A DNA stretch of 64,000 nucleotides from Treponema socranskii subsp. socranskii VPI DR56BR1116 = ATCC 35536 (GCF_000468115.1 NZ_AVQI01000060.1:1-64000); one strand, 5' to 3'. Shown: positions 25,414-33,812, numbered from the stretch's first letter. Made by a program: numbers and translations. The notes: generated by a model from the letters alone, not told the origin.

Positions 25414-26400
25414 TTACGCGTTCTTTTTCTTCTGCGCCATATCGAGGATGACGGCGAGCAGGATGATCGAGCCGATAACGACTTTTTGCCAATACGACGA
25501 AATGTGCAAGAGGTTCATGCCGTTGTTGATGACGGCGATGATGGCAACTCCGAACATGGCGCGTCCGACGGAACCGCTGCCTCCGGTTAGACTCGTACCG
25601 CCCAACACGGTCGATGCGATCGCATACATTTCGTAGCCTTCGCACGCGGCCGGCTGACCGTTTTGCAGTTTGGAGGCGACGAGTACACCGCCGAGCGCCG
25701 CCGTGACGGAACACAGGATATAGCCTGTCAGCGTTACCCGCGCGATATTGATGCCGCTCAAATGCGCGACGTTCACGTTCGAGCCGACGGCATAGACGTG
25801 GCGGCCGAAAACGGTTTTCGACAACAGCAAGTGAAAGATGACGACGACGACAATCGTAAAAATCGAAACGATAGGGATGATACCGTTCGGGTTGCCGACC
25901 GATTTAAACAACCGCCCCGCGCCGAGCCACGAAAAAGACGCTGGCAAACCGAATACCGCAACTCCTCCGGTGATGATGTATGTAATACCGCGCGCAATCG
26001 TCATCATCGCAAGGGTTGCGATCATCGGCACGACTTTGAATCTCGTTATCATGATGCCGTTGAATGTGCCGCAAACACCGCCGATAACGATTGCCGAACC
26101 GAGCAGAACGATGACGCCCGAAGCGGTGTTCAAATTCGGAATCCGCAGACCTATCATCGCAGCGCATACGCCGGCGAGAGCGGCGACGGAACCGACGGAA
26201 ATATCGATACCGCCTAAGATGATGACATAGGTTAAACCCGTCGCAAGCAGCGCGTTGATGGACATCTGCGACGTTAAGTTAAATATGTTTTTCGACGTCA
26301 AAAACGTTTTATTCAACAGACCGAACACCGTACACATAAAAATCAAAAATATAAAAACGATATTCTTTTTTATCCACGATTGCACTTTGACCTTATCCAT
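25414..26400 (-). CDS. ribose-type sugar ABC transporter permease
   Basis: A 328-residue permease of the RbsC/BPD_transp_2 family with eight to ten hydrophobic segments. Family marks are NLTSQMSINALLATGLTYVI near the start, GGIDISVGSVAALAG and, near the end, the ASTVLGGTSLTGGSGS loop. The frame is open far upstream of the real start, but ATG 26400 (MDKVKVQSWIKK) follows AAGGGG and sits after the ATPase gene, while upstream sequence overlaps that gene in another frame. With the ATPase at 26469-27977 and the binding protein at 28081-29010 it makes a complete CUT2-type importer, usual for monosaccharides, polyols and autoinducer-2. Confidence 0.92.
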   Translation of the reverse strand: MDKVKVQSWIKKNIVFIFLIFMCTVFGLLNKTFLTSKNIFNLTSQMSINALLATGLTYVIILGGIDISVGSVAALAGVCAAMIGLRIPNLNTASGVIVLLGSAIVIGGVCGTFNGIMITRFKVVPMIATLAMMTIARGITYIITGGVAVFGLPASFSWLGAGRLFKSVGNPNGIIPIVSIFTIVVVVIFHLLLSKTVFGRHVYAVGSNVNVAHLSGINIARVTLTGYILCSVTAALGGVLVASKLQNGQPAACEGYEMYAIASTVLGGTSLTGGSGSVGRAMFGVAIIAVINNGMNLLHISSYWQKVVIGSIILLAVILDMAQKKKNA

Positions 26401-26468
26401 CTTTTGCCCCTTATTAAAAACTTTGTATTGCAGCCGATCCGTACGACTTTTCATGCCGCACAATTTTT

Positions 26469-27977
26469 TTATGCGGTTTGCATACCGCCTTTTACGCTCG
26501 CAAAAGCCATGATCTTTTCTTCCGTCGCTTCCGTATAATCGAGTTCGCCGCTCACATGCCCCTCGCACATCACCAAGATTCTGTCGCTGATGCCGATGAT
26601 CTCCGGCAGCTCTGAAGAAACCATGATGATCGCGCCGCCCTGCGCAACGAATTCGTTCATCAAGCCGTAGAATTCCGACTTCGCGTTTACGTCGATGCCG
26701 CGCGTCGGTTCGTCAAGAATAAGAATTTTCGAATTGGCAAGCAGCCATTTTGCCAAAATGACTTTTTGCTGATTGCCGCCGGAGAGCGTCGATATGACCG
26801 TATGAATGCCGGGCGTTTTGACGGCAAGTTTGTCGACGTATTTTTTGCTCGATTCCGTTTCCCACTTTAAATCGAGGATGCCGAATTTTTTGTGGTGCGC
26901 GGGCAAACTCGGCAGCACCGTGTTGTCCTTTATCATCGCGTTGAGCATCAAACCCGTCCTGCGGCGGTCTTCGGTAACCATGCCGATCTTCGCATCGATC
27001 GCCTGTTTCGGCGAAGTAAACGCGCGCTCTTTTCCTTCGACGAATATTTTCCCCGATGTAGGTTTTCGCGCGCCGAAAATCGTTTCCATCACTTCCGTAC
27101 GCCCCGCGCCGATAAGCCCCGAAATGCCGAGTATTTCTCCGGCGTGCACGGCAAACGAAATATCGGAAAACTCTCCGTCGCGCGACAAGTGTTCGATCCG
27201 CAAAAGTTCTTTTCCCGGCGTATGCTTTTGCCGGTTGTAGTAATCTTTCATCTCGCGCCCGACCATACTCGTCACGAGCGTTTTTTCATCGACGTCTTTC
27301 ATCGAAAACGTGTTGACTTTGCAGCCGTCGCGCAGGACGGTTACGCGGTCGGCGATTTCAAACAGCTCTTTCAGCCGGTGCGTTATATATATGATCGCGA
27401 TATTGTTTTTTTGCAGAATCCGTATCTGCTTAAACAGCGCGTTGATTTCGTGTTCGGAAAGCGATGAAGTCGGTTCATCCATGATGACGACTTGCGCATT
27501 TTTTGAAATGACTTTTGCTATTTCGACCATCTGCTGCTGTGCAGCGGTCAAATGCCGGGCGACTGCCGTCGAGCGGATATCGACTTCCATAAAATCGAGG
27601 ATGGCTTGCGCATCGGCTTCCATTTTTTTCCTGTCGAGAAAAAAACCGTTTTGTATCCGCGGTTCGCAGCCGAGATAGATATTTTCGGCGACGGTTAAAT
27701 CGTTCGCGATGCTCAGTTCCTGATGTATGACGACGATGCCCCGATCGAGCGCTTGGCGCGGATTGTGAAAGCGGCACGCTTTGCCGTCGAGCAAAACGGA
27801 ACCGGAGGTCGGCGCGTATACGCCGGAAATTATCTTTATCAGTGTCGATTTTCCCGCTCCGTTTTCGCCGAGCAGCGCGTGAACTTCGCCTTTATTAAAA
27901 TCGATCGAAATATCGGTCAGGGCTTTAACACCGGCAAATTCTTTCGAAATGTTTTTTACCTGTAAAAAAGGCGCCAT
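26469..27977 (-). CDS. ribose-type sugar ABC transporter ATP-binding protein (two ATPase domains)
   Basis: A 502-residue RbsA/MglA-like protein with two tandem ATPase domains. The first has Walker A GENGAGKSTLIKI, signature-like LTAAQQQMVEIAK and Walker B VVIMDEPTSSL. The second has a degenerate Walker A (ISGLIGAGRTEVMETIFG), a canonical LSGGNQQKVILAKWL and LILDEPTRGIDVNAK; this asymmetry is normal in the CUT2 family. Start at 27977 (MAPFLQVKN) follows GGGAG at seven bases; the ATG six codons upstream lacks this spacing. It is placed between binding protein and permease in the operon. Confidence 0.93.
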   Translation of the reverse strand: MAPFLQVKNISKEFAGVKALTDISIDFNKGEVHALLGENGAGKSTLIKIISGVYAPTSGSVLLDGKACRFHNPRQALDRGIVVIHQELSIANDLTVAENIYLGCEPRIQNGFFLDRKKMEADAQAILDFMEVDIRSTAVARHLTAAQQQMVEIAKVISKNAQVVIMDEPTSSLSEHEINALFKQIRILQKNNIAIIYITHRLKELFEIADRVTVLRDGCKVNTFSMKDVDEKTLVTSMVGREMKDYYNRQKHTPGKELLRIEHLSRDGEFSDISFAVHAGEILGISGLIGAGRTEVMETIFGARKPTSGKIFVEGKERAFTSPKQAIDAKIGMVTEDRRRTGLMLNAMIKDNTVLPSLPAHHKKFGILDLKWETESSKKYVDKLAVKTPGIHTVISTLSGGNQQKVILAKWLLANSKILILDEPTRGIDVNAKSEFYGLMNEFVAQGGAIIMVSSELPEIIGISDRILVMCEGHVSGELDYTEATEEKIMAFASVKGGMQTA

Positions 27978-28080
27978 ACATTTTCTCCCTTGCAAGCCGG
28001 ACGGATCGCATTCGTCCGGCTTTGCAAAAAAATCAATATTCCGCTATACGGTTATGATATGCGAGAACGCACACGTTCCC

Positions 28081-29010
28081 TTATTTACCGACATTTTCTT
28101 TGGTAATGATATACGGAGCGATCATGATAACCGGCTGATCGACTTTGCCCGTCGTCAAATACTTCGTAATCTGTTTCGTTATTTCGGAACCGATTTTTTC
28201 GGGATTTTGCGCAATTTCGGACACCCAGAATTTTCCGTTGGTCGCATCGCGGATCGCGTCTTTCGCTTCGGGATTTCCGTCGAATCCGATGATCTTCGTC
28301 GAAGCACCGGCGACTTTGATTGCGGCAAGCGCACCCGCAGCGGCAGGATCGCCGACGCAGAACACGACCGCCAAATCGGGATTCGCCGTCAAAGCGTCCG
28401 TCATCAGCTGTTCCGCTTTCGACGCATCGCCGGCGTAATTTCCGATTTCAACGATTTTAAGTTTTTTATCCGAAGCTTTGACGATTTCTTCCCAGCCCTT
28501 TCGCCGATCGATGCACGACTGCGGTTCGTCGAAATTGATAAGGCCGACTTTATCGCCCTTGTTCGCAAGGCGCACCGTTTCTTTGCCGCCGAGCCGTCCG
28601 CCTTCGACGTTGTCGGTACCGACAAAACATTTGATGACTTTCGTCGTCCGGCTTGTGCAGTCGAACGTAAATACCGGCACTCCGTCTTTATCGGCCGCTT
28701 CCATCGCCGGCGTCGTTCCGCCCGGATCGTTGCACGAAAGCGCGATCGCTTTGCAGCCTTCGGCGACGAGATTGTTGATGTGATCCGACGTAACGTTTCC
28801 GTCCAATTCGCCGTCGAGGACGATCGCATTGATACCCTGCGCCTGAGCTTCGGCTTTTATACCTTTTTCGATCAGGGTATAAAAAACGTGCTGGCGAGAA
28901 CCGACGATAAACCCTACCTTTTGCTTATCGCTGCCGCCTGATGCAAAGACAGAGGAAGAGGCAAGGGTTAATCCTAAAAGAACAAAAAAAACTTTTACTG
29001 CGTTTTTCAT
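28081..29010 (-). CDS. periplasmic sugar-binding protein (RbsB-like)
   Basis: A 309-residue peripheral binding protein of the Peripla_BP_4 type. It begins with a signal peptide (MKNAVKVFFVLLGLTLASSS, then VFASGGSDKQ). The mature protein opens KVGFIVGSRQHVFYTLIEKG, the usual first strand and helix. Ligand-site-like residues include LSCNDPGGTTPAM, FDCTSRTTKVIKCF and GFDGNPEAKDAI, as in ribose and galactose binding proteins. The start is fixed by AGGAGG eight bases upstream. It determines the substrate of the importer; xylose, ribose, erythrose-like or ketose sugars are all possible. Confidence 0.92.
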   Translation of the reverse strand: MKNAVKVFFVLLGLTLASSSVFASGGSDKQKVGFIVGSRQHVFYTLIEKGIKAEAQAQGINAIVLDGELDGNVTSDHINNLVAEGCKAIALSCNDPGGTTPAMEAADKDGVPVFTFDCTSRTTKVIKCFVGTDNVEGGRLGGKETVRLANKGDKVGLINFDEPQSCIDRRKGWEEIVKASDKKLKIVEIGNYAGDASKAEQLMTDALTANPDLAVVFCVGDPAAAGALAAIKVAGASTKIIGFDGNPEAKDAIRDATNGKFWVSEIAQNPEKIGSEITKQITKYLTTGKVDQPVIMIAPYIITKENVGK

Positions 29011-29094
29011 ATTCTTTCCTCCTGAAAATAATCTGGGGATAACATACGTTATCCGCCTATAAATTCGGCACCGCTGCCGATTTATCACCGTTTA

Positions 29095-30036
29095 TCAAAG
29101 CCGCTGCACGGCTGCACGCGGAAACAGCTCGTCGAAATCTTTTTTCAAACACAACTGCGTACCCGGCAGCATGATCGAAGCGCTCGCAGCTGCCGTCGCG
29201 TAACGGAGATAGTCCTCTTCGGCGGCTCCGTCCGTGATCGCCGCGCACAGCCCCGCTACAAGGGAGTCGCCCGCGCCTTGGATTCCCGCTTCTTCGATAT
29301 CCATCGCAGGAGCTTTAAACGCGCGATTTCCGCTCACGAGGATGCAGCCCTCTTTTCCGAGCGAAACGCACACATAGGCTATCCCCGCTTCGCTTATCTT
29401 TTTCGCTTCGGCGATGACCTCGTTTTCGCTTTCGATTTTTTTTGCCGCGATAGTCTGCAATTCGTCGATATTCGGTTTTATTAAAAAGGGTTTTTCGCGT
29501 ATCCCTTCGAGCAAAAATTCTTTCGACGCATCGAGGATAACGCGCACTCCCGCATCGCCGCACTTTCGTATAAGCTCCGCGTATATCGTTTTCGGAAAAC
29601 CCGGCGGAACGCTGCCGCTGAGCACGACAAGGGATGACGACGCAACGGCGCTTTCAATTTTTTTCATAACCGCCCGCACGGTTTCTTCGGCGGCGACGCT
29701 TCCTTTTTCGTTGAACTCGGTCATCGTTTTTGCGCTTTCGTCGAATATCTTTATGTTTTCCCGAACGCTGCCCGGCACTTCGACAAAATCGCTTCGGAGT
29801 TTTTCGTCGGCAAAAAATTTATTAAAATCCTCTTTGCCTTTCGAATACATGAGTCCCATGCATACAGTGTCGTAGCCCAAGTGATTTAAGACGGTACTCA
29901 CGTTGATCCCCTTGCCCGACGTATCCCGCTGAACGGACAGCACCGCATTCGTTCCGCCGTATTCGAATCGTGCGATGTTTACCGTTCTGTCGTAGCACGG
30001 ATTTAAGGTAACTGTGATAATCGGTTTACGCTGCAT
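29095..30036 (-). CDS. PfkB family kinase, 1-phosphofructokinase/tagatose-6-phosphate kinase-like
   Basis: A 313-residue PfkB kinase of the FruK/LacC group. Marks are TVTLNPCYDRTVNI at the start, RDTSGKGINVSTVLNHLG (sugar site), SGSVPPGFP and the catalytic IQGAGDSLVAG with the base Asp at about residue 255. Group members phosphorylate fructose 1-phosphate, tagatose 6-phosphate or related ketose phosphates at the free primary hydroxyl to give bisphosphates for aldolase cleavage. No aldolase gene is in the operon. Its start overlaps the DhaL-like gene by 11 bases, so the two are translated together. Within the operon it could act after the ROK or DhaK/DhaL kinases. Confidence 0.88.
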   Translation of the reverse strand: MQRKPIITVTLNPCYDRTVNIARFEYGGTNAVLSVQRDTSGKGINVSTVLNHLGYDTVCMGLMYSKGKEDFNKFFADEKLRSDFVEVPGSVRENIKIFDESAKTMTEFNEKGSVAAEETVRAVMKKIESAVASSSLVVLSGSVPPGFPKTIYAELIRKCGDAGVRVILDASKEFLLEGIREKPFLIKPNIDELQTIAAKKIESENEVIAEAKKISEAGIAYVCVSLGKEGCILVSGNRAFKAPAMDIEEAGIQGAGDSLVAGLCAAITDGAAEEDYLRYATAAASASIMLPGTQLCLKKDFDELFPRAAVQRL

Positions 30037-30673
30037 AGTTTTGTATCCACTCGCTCATCGCTTGAAAAATTATCCGAACGGACACGGCGCCCGGATCCTG
30101 TAAGCCTATCGATTTGTCGCCGTAATATTTTGCGCGGCCGAATTTCGCTCGAACGGTTTTCGTGTATTCGGCACCCGCTTCCGCTTTTTGTGCCGCAAGC
30201 GCAAATCCGTCGGCGAGGCTCCGCCGTTTTGCCGCCGCTTCTTCCAATCCGCAGACGGCGGGTTCGAACGCGTCGATCATCGTTTTGTCGCCGACCTTCG
30301 CTTTGCCTCGCTTTTTGAGCGCGTCGAGCGACTTTCTGAAAATTTCTGCAAAACCGCAGAGATCGAGCGTTTCGTGTTTTTCGCGATCGACAATCCCGCT
30401 GATGAACATCGTGCCGAACAACACGCCCGACGCGCCGCCCATCGTATCGATCAAAATCAAACCTACGGAGGAAACGACGTCTTCCGCGCTCTCGCATTTT
30501 TTTTGAGGCAGCTCTTTGATGACGTATGAAAAACCGAGCGCCATGCCCGTGCCGTGATCGCCGTCGCCGATGACCGAATCGATTTCCGTCAAATACGGTT
30601 CGCTGTCTACGATCTTTTGCGCCGTAAAGAGGAACATCTTTTTGAGATCGGCCGCATTCAAATCGTTTTTCAT
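30026..30673 (-). CDS. DhaL-like nucleotide-binding kinase subunit
   Basis: A 215-residue homologue of the ADP/ATP-binding L domain of dihydroxyacetone kinase. The three Mg-nucleotide aspartates are present in EIDSVIGDGDHGTGMALGF (Asp 32, 37 and 39), matching Asp 30, 35 and 37 of E. coli DhaL, and the glycine loop is MGGASGVLFGTMF. The C-terminal DPGAVS segment is also conserved. The catalytic nucleotide side is therefore intact. It follows the DhaK-like gene by one base. No DhaM phosphotransferase gene is near, so ATP is the likely phosphate donor. The start (MKNDLNAADL) is chosen because the longer frame overlaps the DhaK-like gene. Confidence 0.9.
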   Translation of the reverse strand: MKNDLNAADLKKMFLFTAQKIVDSEPYLTEIDSVIGDGDHGTGMALGFSYVIKELPQKKCESAEDVVSSVGLILIDTMGGASGVLFGTMFISGIVDREKHETLDLCGFAEIFRKSLDALKKRGKAKVGDKTMIDAFEPAVCGLEEAAAKRRSLADGFALAAQKAEAGAEYTKTVRAKFGRAKYYGDKSIGLQDPGAVSVRIIFQAMSEWIQNYAA

Positions 30674-30674
30674 A

Positions 30675-31685
30675 TTACCGGCTCCGTGCAAATGCTTTAT
30701 AAAACGGCGAACAGGCAGGCATCGCATACAGCGCTTTCAACTCGTCGTCGAGTTTTAAAATACTCACCGAAAAACCGCCCGTCCCCTGCGGGCAAAACAA
30801 TTCGTCGATAAACATATCGTATATGCGCACGCCGTGCTCGTCCAAAAGCCGCTTGATCGCCCGCCCCGCAATGCACAATTCAAGGCGCGACGTAAAACCG
30901 AAACCGTTGACCATCACCGCAACTTCATCGCCTGCTTCGATTTCACCCGTAAGGTACGACATCAGTGTACGAGCGGCTTCGTCGGCCGTCGGAAGCGGCG
31001 TCTGCAGCACGGGAGATTCCCCGTTGAATCCCATGCCGTATGCGACTTCTCCGTCGGGCAAATCGCACATCGCTTTGCCGGTCGAAGGCATATAGCCCGG
31101 AGACGTCGTTAAACTGCACGTCGACAGATTGCGTACCGCTTTTTCGGTGATGCGGTACACATCGTCGAGCGGCGCGCCGCTTTCGGAAGCCGCACCCGCG
31201 ATCTTTACCGCAAACGCGACTCCGGCAACTCCGCGCCTTTCATCCCGCTTTTCTTTCGGCGCGGTCGTCACATCGTCGCAGACAAACACGCACTTCGCAT
31301 CGATGCCCTCCATGCCGGCAAGTTCGCGGACGAGTTCGAAATTGAGCACGTCGCCCGCGTGATTCGTCGCAACGTACACGATACCTTTCGCATTCGGCAC
31401 GCAGCGCGACACCGCCAAAACCGCATTTGCCGCAGGAGCCGTATACACTTGACCGAGCGCCGCACCGTCCGCAAGACCCGGTCCGACGTAGCCGATGATC
31501 CACGGTTCGTTGCCGCTGCCGCCGCCCGTGACGACGGAAACTTTATCTTTGCGTTCTTTTACGGTCAATCCCAAATAGCGGCCGGAATTGTCGGGTATCT
31601 TTTCGTACAAACCCGGATACACGGCGAGATATCCGTCGAGCATTTCCGAAATCATATCTTCCGGCTTATTGATAAGCTTATTCAT
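30675..31685 (-). CDS. DhaK-like sugar-binding kinase subunit lacking both active-site histidines
   Basis: A 336-residue homologue of dihydroxyacetone kinase subunit K. Family marks: VVTGGGSGNEP, GYVGPGLADGAALGQVYTAP, ATNHAGDVLNFE and AYGMGFNGES. In E. coli DhaK His56 (in GSGHEP) and His218 (in GIHGEP) and Asp109 form the active site, with His218 binding dihydroxyacetone covalently. Here the equivalent positions are Asn59, Asn221 and Asp112; the spacing (53 and 109 residues) is the same, so the alignment is secure. A covalent hemiaminal with the substrate is therefore impossible. The protein either phosphorylates another carbonyl or polyol compound or is a regulator, like DhaQ of lactococci. 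The start at 31685 overlaps the DeoR gene by eight bases. Confidence 0.9.
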   Translation of the reverse strand: MNKLINKPEDMISEMLDGYLAVYPGLYEKIPDNSGRYLGLTVKERKDKVSVVTGGGSGNEPWIIGYVGPGLADGAALGQVYTAPAANAVLAVSRCVPNAKGIVYVATNHAGDVLNFELVRELAGMEGIDAKCVFVCDDVTTAPKEKRDERRGVAGVAFAVKIAGAASESGAPLDDVYRITEKAVRNLSTCSLTTSPGYMPSTGKAMCDLPDGEVAYGMGFNGESPVLQTPLPTADEAARTLMSYLTGEIEAGDEVAVMVNGFGFTSRLELCIAGRAIKRLLDEHGVRIYDMFIDELFCPQGTGGFSVSILKLDDELKALYAMPACSPFYKAFARSR

Positions 31686-32463
31686 GTTTCCCCGTTTCGA
31701 CAACGACGACGTCCAAACCGATCGCTTTGCATCGTTTTGCAAACGATGAGGAAATTCCGTCGTCGGTGATCAGCAATTCGAATCTGCCGAGCGGACAAAT
31801 TTTCGCCATCGACGTGGAATCGAATTTCGACGAATCGCACAGCAAAATGGCCCGTTTGGCGGAATCGACCATCTTTTTTTTAATCGTCGCTTCGAATAAA
31901 TTCGGTGTCGAAATTCCGTCTTCGATGCTCACCGCATTCGCTCCGATAAACGAAATATCGTAGCACAGCGATGTGATGATATCTTCCGTAATGGAGCCGA
32001 CGCACGACATCATTTTGTTGCGCACGCAGCCGCCGGCGAACACGAGTTCGATATCGGGACGGCGCAGCAGTTCGTTGATAATTTTAAATGAATTCGTCAC
32101 GACGATGATGCCGCGCCTCGTACCCCGGCAAATGCAGCGTGCAAGTTCAAACGTCGTAGAACCCGCGTCCAAAAACACCGTCTGCGAATCCTGGATCATC
32201 TCGTATGCGCGCTCCGCGATCGCGCGTTTTTGCGCGCTGTTGAGCTGCTCCTTTTCGATTTCCGTATACTCGAGAACGAGCGAAGAAAGACTCACCGCGC
32301 CGCCGCGCGTCCGTCTGATCACGCCTTTTTTGTCGAGGGCTTCGAGTTCTTTACGCACCGTCACTTCGGATACCTGTACCAAATCTTTGATTTCGGAAAC
32401 GGATGCGGATTTCTTTTTGTTTACAAACTCGACAATCTTTGTAAGTCTTTCTTCGTACAGCAT
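31678..32463 (-). CDS. DeoR family transcriptional repressor
   Basis: A 261-residue DeoR-type regulator, the first gene of the sugar operon. The N-terminal helix-turn-helix is ASVSEIKDLVQVSEVTVRKE followed by LEALDKKGVIRRTRGGAV (typical DeoR signature). The C-terminal DeoRC sensor domain contains VFLDAGSTTFELAR, IIVVTNSFKIINEL, GGCVRNKMMSCVG and LLCDSSKFDSTS, the parts that bind sugar phosphates. DeoR proteins normally repress neighbouring catabolic genes until a phosphorylated intermediate appears. Being the promoter-proximal gene, it is probably autoregulated. The strong promoter at 32509-32537 lies 46 bases upstream. Confidence 0.93.
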   Translation of the reverse strand: MLYEERLTKIVEFVNKKKSASVSEIKDLVQVSEVTVRKELEALDKKGVIRRTRGGAVSLSSLVLEYTEIEKEQLNSAQKRAIAERAYEMIQDSQTVFLDAGSTTFELARCICRGTRRGIIVVTNSFKIINELLRRPDIELVFAGGCVRNKMMSCVGSITEDIITSLCYDISFIGANAVSIEDGISTPNLFEATIKKKMVDSAKRAILLCDSSKFDSTSMAKICPLGRFELLITDDGISSSFAKRCKAIGLDVVVVETGKHE

Positions 32464-32508
32464 GGTTTCATTTTTTTCCGATTGCTTTCGATTTCTTTCG
32501 TTAATGGA

Positions 32509-32537
32509 ATGCTAACACGAGAATTTCGATCTGTCAA
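32509..32537 (-). promoter_or_regulatory. promoter of the eight-gene sugar operon
   Basis: TTGACA, 17 bases, TAGCAT on the minus strand. Transcription would start near 32502, leaving a leader of about 39 bases. The AT-rich DNA upstream (32540-32610) could be an UP-element-like or repressor region; no clear palindrome was found. Confidence 0.75.
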
Positions 32538-32651
32538 ATAAATTTTTTAATATACAATTCATTATATTATAAATAATTACACAAATATAACAAAAAATTA
32601 TATTTAGACTGAATATCGATTGTATCGGGACGATAACGGAAGCGATATCGT

Positions 32652-33575
32652 TTATTCGAAATTCGTCTTATTCCCCGATACGCCGAGTCCGAACAGCGCA
32701 AAATCGCCGCGGCAGGGATCGTCCGGCCAAATCCGTTTCAGCGCGCGGGTCAGTTCGCGCGCAGTCTTTTCCGTTGCGGCGCTCCGTTCGGAGATGAGAC
32801 CGAGCTTTTTCGCTTGGCGGAGCACGTGCGTGTCGAGCGGTATGAGCAGATCCGCAGGCGAAAACCACGTCCACAGTCCGGCATCGACGGGAGACCCCGT
32901 GCGCACCATCCAGCGCAAAAACATATTCGTACGCTTGTTCGCCGAAGCGCCTTTTTGCGGAACGGCGCGGCACTGCGGAAACCCGTCGGCGATAACGTGT
33001 AAAAGTGCGGAAGAAGCGGAAACGGATTCGGCTTGACGGGTTTTGCGATTTGCGGCTTTTATGCCGGCACCGTTTACTCGGAAGATTTCCCGCCGAACGG
33101 CACATTCCGCTTCGTACGCTTTTTTTACATAAGCACCGAACGATGAGTGCTCCTCCAATATGTTTTGCAGCGCGGCGAAAAGATCGTGCATATCGTCGTA
33201 TGAAAAGAATCGATAAAATTTCCGAGTACCGCACGGAAAATCGCTTTGCCACGAGCCGCTTCGTATCCACTGCGCAGGATGCTTTCCGGCAAGCACAAAA
33301 ATCGTCTGCACTTTTTGCAAAAACTGTTCGCGCTTTCCGAAGGACAGCATTGCCGTGATAAACGCGGCGACTTCAATATCGCGCGCGGAACGATACTGCC
33401 GCACTATGCGACTCGGATCGCCTGCGGAAAACTCGCGGGTTTCGTATGTGTCCGCAAGCTCGCGCAAAAGTTTTTTTATTCGAGCGGAAACTTCAATACT
33501 TCGCTGCCGCTTGAAGCTTCGCTTCGAGTCTGCGGCAAGCTTGTTGATTTCGGAAGCGATTTTTACATTTGCCAT
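32652..33575 (-). CDS. TIGR02757/DUF2400 family protein with repeat-encoded peptide
   Basis: A 307-residue conserved protein of unknown function. The family core is seen from about residue 40: DPSRIVRQYRSARDIEVAAF, ITAMLSFGKREQFLQKVQ, the FLRWMVRTGSPVDAGLWTWF block and the C-terminal PLDTHVLRQAKKLGLISERS followed by DPCRGDFALFGLGVSG. The fold resembles HhH-GPD DNA glycosylases, but no catalytic role is established. The frame runs upstream to 33734 through a GC-rich inverted-repeat element, so the ATG at 33575 (MANVKIASEI) is preferred, although no ribosome site is visible. Residues about 15-33 (DSKRSFKRQRSIEVSARI) are encoded by a repeat also found in the RND gene at 49416-52433. It lies just before the conserved domain and so is tolerated. 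Confidence 0.82.
   Translation of the reverse strand: MANVKIASEINKLAADSKRSFKRQRSIEVSARIKKLLRELADTYETREFSAGDPSRIVRQYRSARDIEVAAFITAMLSFGKREQFLQKVQTIFVLAGKHPAQWIRSGSWQSDFPCGTRKFYRFFSYDDMHDLFAALQNILEEHSSFGAYVKKAYEAECAVRREIFRVNGAGIKAANRKTRQAESVSASSALLHVIADGFPQCRAVPQKGASANKRTNMFLRWMVRTGSPVDAGLWTWFSPADLLIPLDTHVLRQAKKLGLISERSAATEKTARELTRALKRIWPDDPCRGDFALFGLGVSGNKTNFE
33478..33550. repeat. palindromic repeat inserted in frame in the DUF2400 gene
   Basis: It begins ATTCGAGCGGAAACTTCAAT and continues CGCTGCCGCTTGAAGC, TTC, GCTTCGAGTCTGCGGC, an imperfect hairpin. It is about 75-80% identical to 50875-50946. On the minus strand both are read in the same frame, giving SKRSFKRQR, one residue, IE, one residue, SARI. 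Confidence 0.8.
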
Positions 33576-33621
33576 CGGTGCGATTATAATTTTTTTTCCG
33601 CTTTTACAAAAGCCGGTAAAA

Positions 33622-33732
33622 GCGGCAGGGATTGAAGGAGCGGCGGAGCCGTTCCGAAGGAATGGAGCCGAAAGGCGGAACTCCGAAAAGCCCGGTTTTT
33701 TCGATGCAATCGAAAAAAGCCGCCCCTGCCGC
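33622..33732. repeat. 111-bp GC-rich element bounded by 9-bp inverted repeats
   Basis: GCGGCAGGG at 33622-33630 is the exact inverse of CCCTGCCGC at 33724-33732. Inside is GAGCGGCGGAGCCGTTCC-type sequence and a 10-base-pair AT-rich hairpin (TTTTTTCGAT, three bases, ATCGAAAAAA, 33696-33718) that could terminate transcription in both directions. No gene is supported in it. Confidence 0.65.
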
Positions 33733-33776
33733 ATACATCCGACTGCCGCATAATTTTAAAAAACGATATTTTAAAC

Positions 33777-33805
33777 TTGCTTTTTCGTTCCATATTTGTT
33801 ATCTT
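33777..33805 (+). promoter_or_regulatory. promoter of the TlpA-CXXC-NapH module
   Basis: TTGCTT, 17 bases, TATCTT. The -10 box ends only seven bases before the ATG at 33813, so the transcript would start at the ATG itself. No ribosome binding site is visible, which fits a leaderless message. Confidence 0.55.
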
Positions 33806-33812
33806 TTCATAC

